Position numbers and translations under genes: made by a program
The notes under the pieces: model-generated
The model's input: only the letters and a program-made list of their open reading frames with translations
Databases searched by the model: none
What the model was told of the DNA's origin: nothing
Source of the DNA: Candidatus Profundicultor aquiphilus
Lineage (GTDB): Bacteria; Atribacterota; Atribacteria; Atribacterales; Caldatribacteriaceae
Length of the DNA: 6,380 nucleotides
NCBI GenBank assembly: GCA_013314795.1
Contig: JABUEZ010000131.1
Coordinates: 1-6,380 of the forward strand
Direction: 5' to 3'
Part shown: positions 1 through 5,393 of the stretch, one piece after another
Layout of the letters: every line of letters begins with the position of its first letter
How positions within the stretch are numbered: position 1 is the stretch's first letter

Positions 1-563
1 TCCGTTCATTTCTTCCTTTTGAACTTCCTGCCCAGGGTTTAGCCCATGTTCCTGAAGGTCGCCGGATTTTTGCCACCCTTACTGTAGAGGAAAACCTGAC
101 TCTAGGACTCTACGGTATCCGTGACCGCCTCGATGAAAAAGAAAAAGCTCGCCGCAAAGACTGGATTTTTCACCTTTTCCCTATCCTGCGAGAACGCCGC
201 CGGCAACTGGCTGGAACCCTTTCCGGGGGTGAGCAGCAGATGCTGGCCATTGGGCGAGGGCTCATTTCCCGCCCTCAGGTTCTCTTAATGGACGAACCCT
301 CCCTGGGGCTGGCACCCCGCATTGTGCAGGAAATCTTTCGTGTCATCCGCGAGATTCACGAAGAAGAGCATGTCTCGATTCTCCTGGTTGAACAGAATGC
401 CCGTAAGGCTCTATCCGTTGCCAGTTATGCGTATATCCTTGAAACCGGTCGCATTGCGATTGAGGGAAAAGCTACGGATCTTGCTCAAGATGAACGGGTG
501 CGGTCGGCGTATCTTGGGGGGTCAGGGGTAAAGAGGAGGCAGAATGGCAGCATTCAATCCTGA
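1..563 (+). CDS. livF: LivF-type branched-chain amino acid ABC transporter ATP-binding protein (5'-truncated)
   Basis: The frame is open from base 3 to the TGA at 561-563 and shows the C-terminal 186 residues of a protein usually about 235 long; the start and Walker A lie left of the window. Visible in order are the stretch GLAHVPEGRRIFATLTVEEN, very typical of LivF just after the Q-loop, the ABC signature LSGGEQQ, Walker B LLMDEPSLGLAP with the catalytic Glu, and LLVEQN, the usual LivF sequence at the switch position. LivF is one of the two cytoplasmic ATPases (with LivG) that power uptake of leucine, isoleucine, valine or related amides and amino acids through LivH/LivM. By family habit livG, livM and livH should lie just left. 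The gene ends directly at a strong hairpin terminator, so it is probably the last of its operon. The exact substrate cannot be told from the ATPase. Confidence 0.93.
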   Translation, partial: RSFLPFELPAQGLAHVPEGRRIFATLTVEENLTLGLYGIRDRLDEKEKARRKDWIFHLFPILRERRRQLAGTLSGGEQQMLAIGRGLISRPQVLLMDEPSLGLAPRIVQEIFRVIREIHEEEHVSILLVEQNARKALSVASYAYILETGRIAIEGKATDLAQDERVRSAYLGGSGVKRRQNGSIQS

Positions 564-595
564 AAAAACCGCTGGGTGGAGCCCAGCGGTTTTTT
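563..595. terminator. Bidirectional intrinsic terminator between livF and the superoxide reductase gene
   Basis: A perfect 9-bp stem, ACCGCTGGG (568-576) with CCCAGCGGT (582-590), encloses the five-base loop TGGAG. It is flanked by an A-run on the left (563-568) and a T-run on the right (590-595), so each strand gives a hairpin followed by U residues. It lies between the livF stop and the stop of the converging gene at 598, where a shared terminator is expected. Confidence 0.9.
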
Positions 596-597
596 AC

Positions 598-990
598 TTA
601 CACAACTTTAATGGCTTTTTCACTTTTCCACAGGCCGTGGATGTTGCAGTACGAAGTGACGTAAAGAGTTCCAGGTCGGTCGGTTTTGAAAGAAAACTGA
701 ACGTGGGAATGCGTGTAAACCGGACCCTGGTTTGGTCCTTCTACGCTTTCCCCATGGGCAGTGAATTCAAACTTTCCCACCTGATAAGGGAACTTGCCAT
801 CCTGGGGCATGAAGTAGGCTTCGATCCACCGGATATGGTGTTCGGTGGTGTTGGGATGGGGGATTTCCTTTCCTACGGTAACCTGGAAATGGGCCCATTC
901 CCCTTTTTTGACTTCGTCGGGTCCTTCAATGACCGGAACGTGTTTTTCTGCTTTCCAGTCGGCTGATTTGAACAGTTCCTCAAAAGCCAT
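598..990 (-). CDS. sor: Superoxide reductase (neelaredoxin type, one iron centre)
   Basis: The 130-residue protein is the normal length for class II superoxide reductase without an N-terminal desulforedoxin domain. All catalytic iron ligands are visible: His17 in EKHVPVI, His45 and His51 in HPNTTEHHI, and Cys115 and His118 in YCNIHGLW. Together these give the square-pyramidal Fe(His)4(Cys) site. Glu15 and Lys16 just before His17 are the residues that bind and protonate at the open iron position in this family. It reduces superoxide to hydrogen peroxide in the cytoplasm without making oxygen, using electrons from rubredoxin-like carriers. Its ATG lies 14 bases after the rubrerythrin stop, and its Shine-Dalgarno AAAGGAGG overlaps that stop region, so the two are co-transcribed and the peroxide made here can go to rubrerythrin. 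Confidence 0.96.
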   Translation of the reverse strand: MAFEELFKSADWKAEKHVPVIEGPDEVKKGEWAHFQVTVGKEIPHPNTTEHHIRWIEAYFMPQDGKFPYQVGKFEFTAHGESVEGPNQGPVYTHSHVQFSFKTDRPGTLYVTSYCNIHGLWKSEKAIKVV

Positions 991-1004
991 GGTGATAACC
1001 TCCT

Positions 1005-1514
1005 TTAGAAACCTTTAAATTTTTCCCGAGGTGCGCCACAAACTGGACAAAACTGCGGTGCTTCGTTTTCCACGGTGTACCCGCAAACTGGGCAGATATA
1101 GACGGTTCCCAACTCCAGGTCTTTTCCCTGCGTGGCTGCCTCTTTGGCTTTTTTGTACATCTCGGCATGAATTTTTTCGGCTTCCAGGGCATAGTGGATG
1201 CCACGCTGGGCTTCTTTTTCCTCCTGGAGTTTGGCCACCGCATCGTAGGCGGGGTACATTTCTTCCACTTCAAAGGTTTCGCCAGCGATGGCGGCGTCCA
1301 GGTTTTTGACCGTGTCGTTGATGTGGCCCAGATTGCGGAAATGGTTGGTGGCATGGACCTGTTCGGCAAAAGAAATGGCCTTGAAGAGGCGAGCGATGTT
1401 AGGTTTCCCTTCCCGTTCGGCGACTTCCGAAAAGATAAGGTATTTCATGTGAGCCTGCGATTCTCCAGCGTAGGCGCCTTCCAGATTTTGCTGGGTCATT
1501 TTGCGTTTAACCAT
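1005..1514 (-). CDS. rbr: Rubrerythrin (NADH-linked peroxidase of anaerobes)
   Basis: The product has 169 residues. The N-terminal four-helix diiron domain (about 1-130) carries Glu18 in AGESQAH, Glu51 and His54 in FAEQVH, Glu79 and Glu82 in AGETFE, and Glu113 and His116 in AEKIH, the expected two-iron ligand set. The C-terminal rubredoxin domain has CPVCGY (Cys141, Cys144) and CPVCGA (Cys156, Cys159) binding one Fe(Cys)4. Rubrerythrin reduces hydrogen peroxide to water in the cytoplasm with electrons passed from rubredoxin/NAD(P)H systems. The frame is open 33 codons further upstream, but the ATG at 1512-1514 is chosen because AAGGAGGT lies six bases before it and the family begins here; the extra residues show no family similarity. 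It is first in an operon with superoxide reductase, a common pairing in anaerobes. Confidence 0.96.
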   Translation of the reverse strand: MVKRKMTQQNLEGAYAGESQAHMKYLIFSEVAEREGKPNIARLFKAISFAEQVHATNHFRNLGHINDTVKNLDAAIAGETFEVEEMYPAYDAVAKLQEEKEAQRGIHYALEAEKIHAEMYKKAKEAATQGKDLELGTVYICPVCGYTVENEAPQFCPVCGAPREKFKGF

Positions 1515-1520
1515 GAATAA

Positions 1521-1528
1521 ACCTCCTT
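1521..1528 (-). promoter_or_regulatory. Ribosome binding site that fixes the rubrerythrin start
   Basis: On the minus strand AAGGAGGT lies six bases before the ATG at 1514. It decides against the longer open frame that could begin at 1613. Confidence 0.8.
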
Positions 1529-1647
1529 CCTGGGAAAGATTGCTGTTTGTAAAAACCAGGCCAGGAGAAAAGATATTCCGGTTACTGTGGAAGTTACCAA
1601 GAAAAAATCTCATCCTTTCCCAAGATGCGGTATCATATAAAGGGGGC

Positions 1648-1674
1648 TAAAGTATTTCTGGAAAAAGCCGAAAA
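1648..1674 (+). promoter_or_regulatory. Sigma-28 (FliA/SigD)-type promoter for cheW
   Basis: TAAAGTAT (1648-1655), an 11-base spacer, then GCCGAAAA (1667-1674). The classical flagellar sigma-28 consensus is TAAAGTTT-N11-GCCGATAA, so each half differs at one base and the spacer is exact. Transcription would start near 1681, giving a leader of roughly 36 bases before the cheW GTG. A chemotaxis gene is the expected target of this sigma factor, which supports the call independently of the sequence match. Confidence 0.8.
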
Positions 1675-1716
1675 AATAGGGTAGAGAAAATGAGCTTCAT
1701 AAAGGAGTGAGAGAAC

Positions 1717-2190
1717 GTGGCGCAGGAACTGCAATTGGTGGCGTTTCAGTTGGGTGAGGAAAGTTACGGGGTGGATATTGCTCAGGTACAGGAGATTATC
1801 AGGATGCAACCGGTCACCAAAGTCCCCGGAGCACCCACGTTTGTGGAAGGGGTCATCAACTTAAGGGGACGGGTGATTCCCGTGCTTGACCTCCGGAAGC
1901 GTTTCAATCTTCCCGCCAGGCAGGATACCAAGGACACCAGGATTGTGGTGGTGGAAGTGCCTCCCCATACGGTGGGAATGATTGTGGACGCGGTGGACGA
2001 GGTATTGCGTATCAGTGAGGACAAGGTGGAGCCGCCTTCACCCTTTATTGCCTCCATCGATACCGAGTACCTCCGTGGAGTTGGGAAACTGGAAGGGAAA
2101 TTACTCATTCTCCTTGACCTTTCCAAGGTGCTCAGTAAAGAAGAGAAAAACGCTCTGGAAGATTTAAAGGGTATGGCTAAAGAAGAATAA
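1717..2190 (+). CDS. cheW: Chemotaxis coupling protein CheW
   Basis: The 157-residue protein is a single CheW domain with no kinase or receiver attached. LVAFQLGEESYGVDIAQVQE at residues 7-26 is the usual opening of the fold, and GVINLRGRVIPVLDLRKRF (45-63) is the family hallmark, followed by a second subdomain ending in ILLDLSKVL. CheW is a cytoplasmic adaptor that joins methyl-accepting receptors to the histidine kinase CheA in the chemosensory array. The GTG start is preceded at nine bases by AAAGGAG (1701-1707). No cheA, cheY or receptor gene lies in this window, so this is an orphan copy or an outlying part of the regulon, with its own sigma-28-like promoter. A short charged tail (KEEKNALEDLKGMAKEE) follows the domain. 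Confidence 0.95.
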   Translation: MAQELQLVAFQLGEESYGVDIAQVQEIIRMQPVTKVPGAPTFVEGVINLRGRVIPVLDLRKRFNLPARQDTKDTRIVVVEVPPHTVGMIVDAVDEVLRISEDKVEPPSPFIASIDTEYLRGVGKLEGKLLILLDLSKVLSKEEKNALEDLKGMAKEE

Positions 2191-2534
2191 GTGAGGGGGG
2201 AGGAGCACCCAGCATCGGTCTTCTTGTGAGCATATTATCCTGGATGACGGTTTTGAGAAGGTATCTGTTCGCGGAAGACATTTCTCTTTCTTGCTCGGAG
2301 AGGGGGTTGTGGAAGAAATGATCACGACGGTGAAACAGAGGGGGTATTGTGGTAATGGGGCGCGCCATCTATGACCTGCCCCTACGAAATTATTCTTTTG
2401 CAAAACCCCCTGCAGTGAAAGAGCGGGTTGGTTTTTCGGCGCTCGGGGTTGGAGATGCGATAAAGATCTGTTGCGGTGAGCTGGTTATGGAATCCTATCA
2501 TGTGCAGGGAGTTAAAACAGGTGGTGGTGCTTGA
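2191..2534 (+). pseudogene. Unrecognised small gene between cheW and bcp, apparently frameshifted
   Basis: I do not recognise the product. No single frame spans the gap, but two adjacent pieces read like one protein. In one frame, residues such as HIILDDGFEKVSVRGRHF (from about 2231) continue without a stop through EEMITTVKQRG to the G-run at 2340-2344. In the next frame, MGRAIYDLPLRNYSFAKPP (from 2355) runs to the TGA at 2532-2534. Leaving out one G at the G-run would join them. A GTG at 2191, straight after the cheW stop, could be the start if the six-G run at 2195-2200 also lost one base. The end overlaps the bcp ATG as TGATG, the pattern of a real coupled gene. If only the 3' piece is real, it is a protein of about 59 residues starting at ATG 2355, with GAGGGGG before it. 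It could be a pseudogene, an assembly error in G-runs, or noncoding leader. No RNA family motif was seen. Confidence 0.38.
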
Positions 2535-2986
2535 TGTCCCTTGATTTTCCCGATTTTGAACACGATGCCTATTTTCCAGAGAAGAAAGCGGTTGCCCGTT
2601 TGCGCAAAAGCGATCTTTTGGGAAGGTGGACCATTCTTTACTTTTACCCTCGTGACGGAACGCCGGGGTGCACCCGGGAAGCCCTGGAGTTCAGCGAATC
2701 TCTTCCGGAGATTCGCCGTCTGGGTGGGGAAGTGGTGGGAGTGAGCACACAGTCGCCGGAGAGTCACCGGAAGTTTGCCGAGAAGCACGGGTTAAAGCAT
2801 GTTCTGATGAGTGATGACGGAACCCTGAGTCGAACTCTGGGAATTCTTAAGGAAAGCGGTACCGCTTTGCGGAGTACGTTTCTCGTTTCCCCCGAGGGGA
2901 AAATCGAAGCGGTCTGGAAAAATGTTCGGGTGCCGGGACATGTTAAAGAGGTTGTTGAACGCTTGAAGGCGCTCCGTTCAGGGTGA
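2534..2986 (+). CDS. bcp: Peroxiredoxin, PrxQ/BCP subfamily, with one cysteine
   Basis: The 150-residue protein has a thioredoxin fold and normal length for PrxQ/BCP. The active-site segment is YFYPRDGTPGCTREALEF (36-53), giving Thr43, the peroxidatic Cys46, and the conserved Arg113 in LRSTFLV. It reduces hydrogen peroxide and alkyl hydroperoxides in the cytoplasm. Many BCPs have a resolving cysteine five residues on (CTxEAC); here that residue is Leu51 and the protein has no other cysteine, so an external thiol or thioredoxin-like partner must resolve the sulfenic acid. ATG 2534 is chosen over TTG 2531 because it overlaps the previous stop as TGATG and gives the usual N-terminus. Its own stop overlaps the sfsA start as GTGA, so bcp and sfsA are probably translated as a coupled pair. 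Confidence 0.93.
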   Translation: MSLDFPDFEHDAYFPEKKAVARLRKSDLLGRWTILYFYPRDGTPGCTREALEFSESLPEIRRLGGEVVGVSTQSPESHRKFAEKHGLKHVLMSDDGTLSRTLGILKESGTALRSTFLVSPEGKIEAVWKNVRVPGHVKEVVERLKALRSG

Positions 2987-3684
2987 GTGAACCACTTTTC
3001 CGCATCGAATCGGTGTTGCGAGCTCGATTTTTGACCCGGGTCAACCGGTTCGTGGTAAGGGTGGAGGGAGAAAAGGGACAATTTTTACTCTCTCTCAATA
3101 ACACAGGACGCTTAGAAAAATTGCTCCGGGAAGGGCATACGGTGTTATTTGTTCCCCATGAACGTCCTAAAACCAGGGGAAGACTGGTCGGCGTTGAAGA
3201 AGAGGATGGCTTTGTACTCGTTGACACTGATTTACAGATGAAAGCGTTCGAGGTGGCTTTTTCTCGGGGTCTTTTTCCCTGGCTTTCCATGTGGTTCGCG
3301 TATCGCCGTAATCCGCGCCTGGGGAATTCGGTCCTGGATTATCTGTTCGTTCGAGAAAATGAACAGGCGTATGGGGAGGTAAAAAGTGCCCTGTATCGGG
3401 AGGGAAACCTGGCCCTGTATCCCGACGCCCCCACAGAGCGTGGTCGAAGGCATCTACGGACCCTTCTTGAACTTCAGGAAAATGGTGTTCCGACCTATAT
3501 TATCTTTGCCGTGGCCTTGCCCGGGGTGGCCGGATGTGCTCCTTTTGAGGAACGGGATAAAGAGGTGGCCGAACTTTTGCGAGAGGCTCACACAAAAGGA
3601 GTGGCGGTGAAGTCTTTTTTGCTCTCTCTCGCCTCTCCGGGCGTGGTTTCTCTCGAACATTCCGATTTCCCGGTATTTCTTTGA
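2983..3684 (+). CDS. sfsA: SfsA family protein (sugar fermentation stimulation protein; putative DNA/RNA-binding nuclease)
   Basis: The 233-residue protein matches SfsA over its whole length. The N-terminal OB-like part (about 1-85) has RVNRFVVRVE and SLNNTGRLEKLL, equivalent to the family's HxPNTGRxxELL, though the usual His is Ser37 here. The C-terminal part carries a PD-(D/E)xK-like core: Asp119 in VLDYLF, Glu132 and Lys134 in YGEVKS, then YPDAPTERGRRHL (146-158), a strong family signature. The family was named for stimulation of maltose use in E. coli and binds DNA without clear specificity; nuclease activity is inferred from the fold. Its GTG start overlaps the bcp stop by three bases (2984-2985 shared within GTGA), so expression follows bcp. 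No functional link to peroxide defence is known to me. Confidence 0.93.
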   Translation: MSEPLFRIESVLRARFLTRVNRFVVRVEGEKGQFLLSLNNTGRLEKLLREGHTVLFVPHERPKTRGRLVGVEEEDGFVLVDTDLQMKAFEVAFSRGLFPWLSMWFAYRRNPRLGNSVLDYLFVRENEQAYGEVKSALYREGNLALYPDAPTERGRRHLRTLLELQENGVPTYIIFAVALPGVAGCAPFEERDKEVAELLREAHTKGVAVKSFLLSLASPGVVSLEHSDFPVFL

Positions 3685-3689
3685 TGTTC

Positions 3690-3718
3690 TTGAGGAATTT
3701 TCTCTCGACGATTATGTT
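3690..3718 (+). promoter_or_regulatory. Sigma-70-type promoter candidate for the desulforedoxin pair
   Basis: TTGAGG (3690-3695), a 17-base spacer, and TATGTT (3713-3718) match four of six bases in each consensus box with ideal spacing. It lies just after the sfsA stop and about 30 bases before the desulforedoxin start, which suggests the downstream pair can be expressed separately from bcp-sfsA. Confidence 0.45.
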
Positions 3719-3750
3719 TTTCTTTGTAAACGGGAAAGGAGGTTTTCAGG

Positions 3751-3924
3751 ATGGCCAGAGTGGAAAAAGTCGGCGAAGTTTTTCGTTGTGAGGTGTGTGG
3801 AAACGTGGTGGAAGTAAAAGAAGTCGGTGGAGGAGAACTGGTCTGTTGTGGCCAACCGATGAGTAAAGTCGAGGGAGCCAAAGGAGGGAGAAGACGATGT
3901 GGTCGAAAATCGGCACAGGGTTAA
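3751..3924 (+). CDS. Desulforedoxin (small Fe(Cys)4 electron-transfer protein)
   Basis: This 57-residue gene is short but unmistakable: FRCEVCGNVVEV and GGGELVCCGQPM give Cys13, Cys16, Cys32 and Cys33 with the C-x2-C-x15-C-C spacing of desulforedoxin and of the N-terminal domain of desulfoferrodoxin. Each subunit binds one iron by four cysteines; desulforedoxin is typically a cytoplasmic dimer that carries single electrons, and in desulfoferrodoxin this domain sits beside the superoxide-reducing site. AAAGGAGG (3735-3742) lies eight bases before the ATG. There is no signal peptide. After the domain (about residue 40) comes a basic tail of about 17 residues (GGRRRCGRKSAQG at the end) encoded by DNA that also holds the ribosome site and first codons of the next gene. 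The tail may be a by-product of this overlap. No SOR domain follows in the same frame. Confidence 0.9.
   Translation: MARVEKVGEVFRCEVCGNVVEVKEVGGGELVCCGQPMSKVEGAKGGRRRCGRKSAQG
3880..3887 (+). promoter_or_regulatory. Ribosome binding site inside the desulforedoxin gene, for the exported protein
   Basis: AAAGGAGG lies nine bases before ATG 3897 while still inside the desulforedoxin frame. Its strength supports this start and shows the overlap of the two genes is genuine rather than a frame error. Confidence 0.8.
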
Positions 3925-4253
3925 TATTGTCTTTTGTTCTGGTGTTTTTTGCCGGTGCCGTCCTGGCGCATCCACCGTCAAATATCACGCTCACATTTGA
4001 TATGGAAACCCAGGTACTACGAGTGGCCATCCCACACGGGGTTTCAAACCCCAAAGGTGATCACTACATTGGTCAAGTGGTGGTCTCGCTCAATGGGAAA
4101 GAAATCATCACTCAATTCCTTGGTTCTCAGTACTCTCCCCAGGAACAGGTGGTTCTGTACCAGCTCATCGATGCCAAAGTGGGGGATACTATCGAAGTGT
4201 ATGCGAGATGTAACAAATTTGGAGACCGTAAGGTAACCTGGAAAGTCCAGTAA
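3897..4253 (+). CDS. Exported small protein with a divergent superoxide-reductase-like (Ig-fold) domain
   Basis: The 118-residue protein starts with a clear signal peptide: Lys4, a hydrophobic stretch at 5-23, and a cleavage-type VLA before His25, so the mature form would begin HPPSNITLTFD outside the membrane. The rest is all beta-like. Two segments resemble the superoxide reductase site: IPHGVSNPKGDHYI (45-58, His47 and His56) recalls IPHPNTTEHHI of the gene at 598-990, and YARCNKFG (Cys105) recalls SYCNIHG. The His of the CxxH ligand pair is replaced by Phe108, and no EKHVP segment is present, although His25 could serve as a ligand. It directly follows and overlaps desulforedoxin, the partner domain in desulfoferrodoxin. 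It may be an exported SOR-like or metal-binding protein. Catalytic activity is inference; I am fairly sure of export, moderately sure of the fold. Confidence 0.7.
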   Translation: MWSKIGTGLILSFVLVFFAGAVLAHPPSNITLTFDMETQVLRVAIPHGVSNPKGDHYIGQVVVSLNGKEIITQFLGSQYSPQEQVVLYQLIDAKVGDTIEVYARCNKFGDRKVTWKVQ

Positions 4254-4254
4254 T

Positions 4255-4288
4255 CCAGATAAGGGGTAGCATGCTACCCCTTATCTGG
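4255..4288. terminator. Perfect 34-base palindrome at a convergent gene junction, probable bidirectional terminator
   Basis: CCAGATAAGGGGTAGCA is followed at once by its exact reverse complement. It lies two bases after the stop of the exported protein and contains the last codons and TAG stop (4274-4276) of the converging ddl. As RNA it would fold on either strand into a stem of about 14-15 bp with a minimal loop. There is no T-run after it on either strand, so it is not a textbook intrinsic terminator; transcript-end protection or a protein site are alternatives. Confidence 0.6.
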
Positions 4289-5362
4289 CAGAGTATAGTG
4301 CGTCTTCAGGTGTTTCTCTTTTCCAAAGCGATCCAGGGCCAGGTGAATCAGGCGGTCGATTAACTCCGGGTAGGGAATGCCGCTTGCTTCCCAGAGTTTG
4401 GGGTACATGCTGATTCTGGTAAACCCGGGAATGGTATTCACTTCGCTCACAAAAATTTCTTTTTTGTTGCGGACCAGAAAGTCCACCCGGGCCATTCCCT
4501 CGCAGTAAAGGGTTTTGAAGCTCCGTAGTGCGATTTCCCGTATCGCTTCGGCGGTCTTTTTTGGGAGCCGGGCCGGGATAAGGAGAATGGCCCCTTTTTC
4601 GTCGAGGTACTTGGCTTCGTAGGAGTAGAATTCGTGCTGGGGGACGATTTCCCCGGGAATGGAAGCAATGGGATTTTCATTTCCCAGGACCGAACATTCG
4701 ATTTCCTGTCCCTCGATGTATTCTTCTAGAAGTACCTTCTGGTCGTATTGAAAGGCATTTTCCAGAGCGGGGAGGAATTCTTCTTCTTTTTTGACTTTGC
4801 TGATGCCCACCGAAGAACCGAGGCTGGCCGGTTTGACAAAAAAGGGTAATCCTATCTGTTCCACCACTTCTTGAAAGTTGATACAAGATGAAGGGATGAG
4901 GCTGAGAAAATGGACCACCGGTATGCCGGCTTCCCGGAGAAGTCTTTTCGTTATTTCTTTGTTCATTCCGATGGCCGATCCAAGGACTCCGGTGCCGACG
5001 AAGGGCAAATTCAGGAGCCTCAGCATTCCCTGGATGGTACCGTCTTCACCGAGGAGGCCGTGGAGGAGAGGGAACACAACATCCACCGGGCCAATCAACC
5101 TTCCCTGGGAGTAATTGAAGAGCTGTCCACGCTCTGGGTGAGGGAGAAATATCACCTGGTCTTTGTCTTTCCAGTGTTCTTTCCCCCGGAAGATAGACGG
5201 GGTGACAAGGCGCCAGAGGCCTTCTTTGTCGATGCCGATGAGTATGACCTCGTATTTGGTTTTGTCGATGGCTTCAAAAACATTCTCAGCCGACTGGAGA
5301 GATACTTCATGCTCGACCGATTTCCCCCCAAAGATGAGTGCCACCTTCATTTTGTGATCCAT
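4274..5362 (-). CDS. ddl: D-alanine--D-alanine ligase
   Basis: The 362-residue ATP-grasp enzyme joins two D-alanines for the peptidoglycan precursor in the cytoplasm. Seen in order: FGGKSVEHEVSLQSAENV (11-28, Glu17 for the first D-Ala), LLHGLLGEDGTIQG (99-112), MNK at 133-135 and KPASLGSSVGISK (177-189) for ATP, EFYSYEAKYLD (244-254) as the omega loop, and Arg292, Asp294 and EVNTIPGFTRISMYP (307-321) for metal and substrate. The Tyr in the omega loop and the overall motif set fit a housekeeping D-Ala-D-Ala ligase rather than a D-Ala-D-Lac resistance ligase. Length is normal for the DdlA-like group. ATG 5362 is preceded at eight bases by AAAAAGGGAG (5371-5380); Met5 is a possible alternative. 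It lies 31 bases after the PIG-L gene, likely co-transcribed. Its last codons and stop sit inside the palindrome. Confidence 0.96.
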   Translation of the reverse strand: MDHKMKVALIFGGKSVEHEVSLQSAENVFEAIDKTKYEVILIGIDKEGLWRLVTPSIFRGKEHWKDKDQVIFLPHPERGQLFNYSQGRLIGPVDVVFPLLHGLLGEDGTIQGMLRLLNLPFVGTGVLGSAIGMNKEITKRLLREAGIPVVHFLSLIPSSCINFQEVVEQIGLPFFVKPASLGSSVGISKVKKEEEFLPALENAFQYDQKVLLEEYIEGQEIECSVLGNENPIASIPGEIVPQHEFYSYEAKYLDEKGAILLIPARLPKKTAEAIREIALRSFKTLYCEGMARVDFLVRNKKEIFVSEVNTIPGFTRISMYPKLWEASGIPYPELIDRLIHLALDRFGKEKHLKTHYTLPDKG

Positions 5363-5393
5363 GGTTCATGCTCCCTTTTTCTTTTAATCCTTT

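Larger units (their letters stand above)
1515..1716. other. Divergent intergenic region between rbr and cheW
   Basis: These 202 bases hold the start signals for both directions. Rightward there is a clear sigma-28-like promoter (listed separately) and the AAAGGAG ribosome site at 1701-1707, nine bases before the cheW GTG. Leftward a promoter for rbr/sor must be here, but I see no convincing -35/-10 pair. A TATGAT hexamer on the minus strand (1632-1637) lacks a good -35, and TTGGTA further downstream lacks a good -10 at usual spacing. No reading frame with family likeness, RNA gene or clear PerR-type palindrome was found. Confidence 0.6.

Noticed and set aside
544..966. Long plus-strand open frame opposite the superoxide reductase gene
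   Set aside because: It is the antisense shadow of a gene with every catalytic residue in place, and it begins inside the livF end and terminator.
1515..1613. Extra 33 N-terminal codons for rubrerythrin from a start at 1613
   Set aside because: No family likeness in the extension, and a strong ribosome site lies six bases before the ATG at 1514.
1582..1637. Possible leftward sigma-70 promoter pieces for rbr (TATGAT at 1632-1637; TTGGTA further downstream on the minus strand)
   Set aside because: Neither hexamer has a convincing partner at 16-18 bases, so I list only the region, not a promoter.
2357..2382. GGGGC ... GCCCC hairpin in the gap before bcp
   Set aside because: Only five pairs with a 16-base loop and no T-run, so it is too weak to call a terminator or RNA element.
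2191..2533. Structured RNA (SRP RNA, RNase P, tmRNA, tRNA or a riboswitch) in the cheW-bcp gap
   Set aside because: None of the conserved core sequences of these families could be found on either strand.
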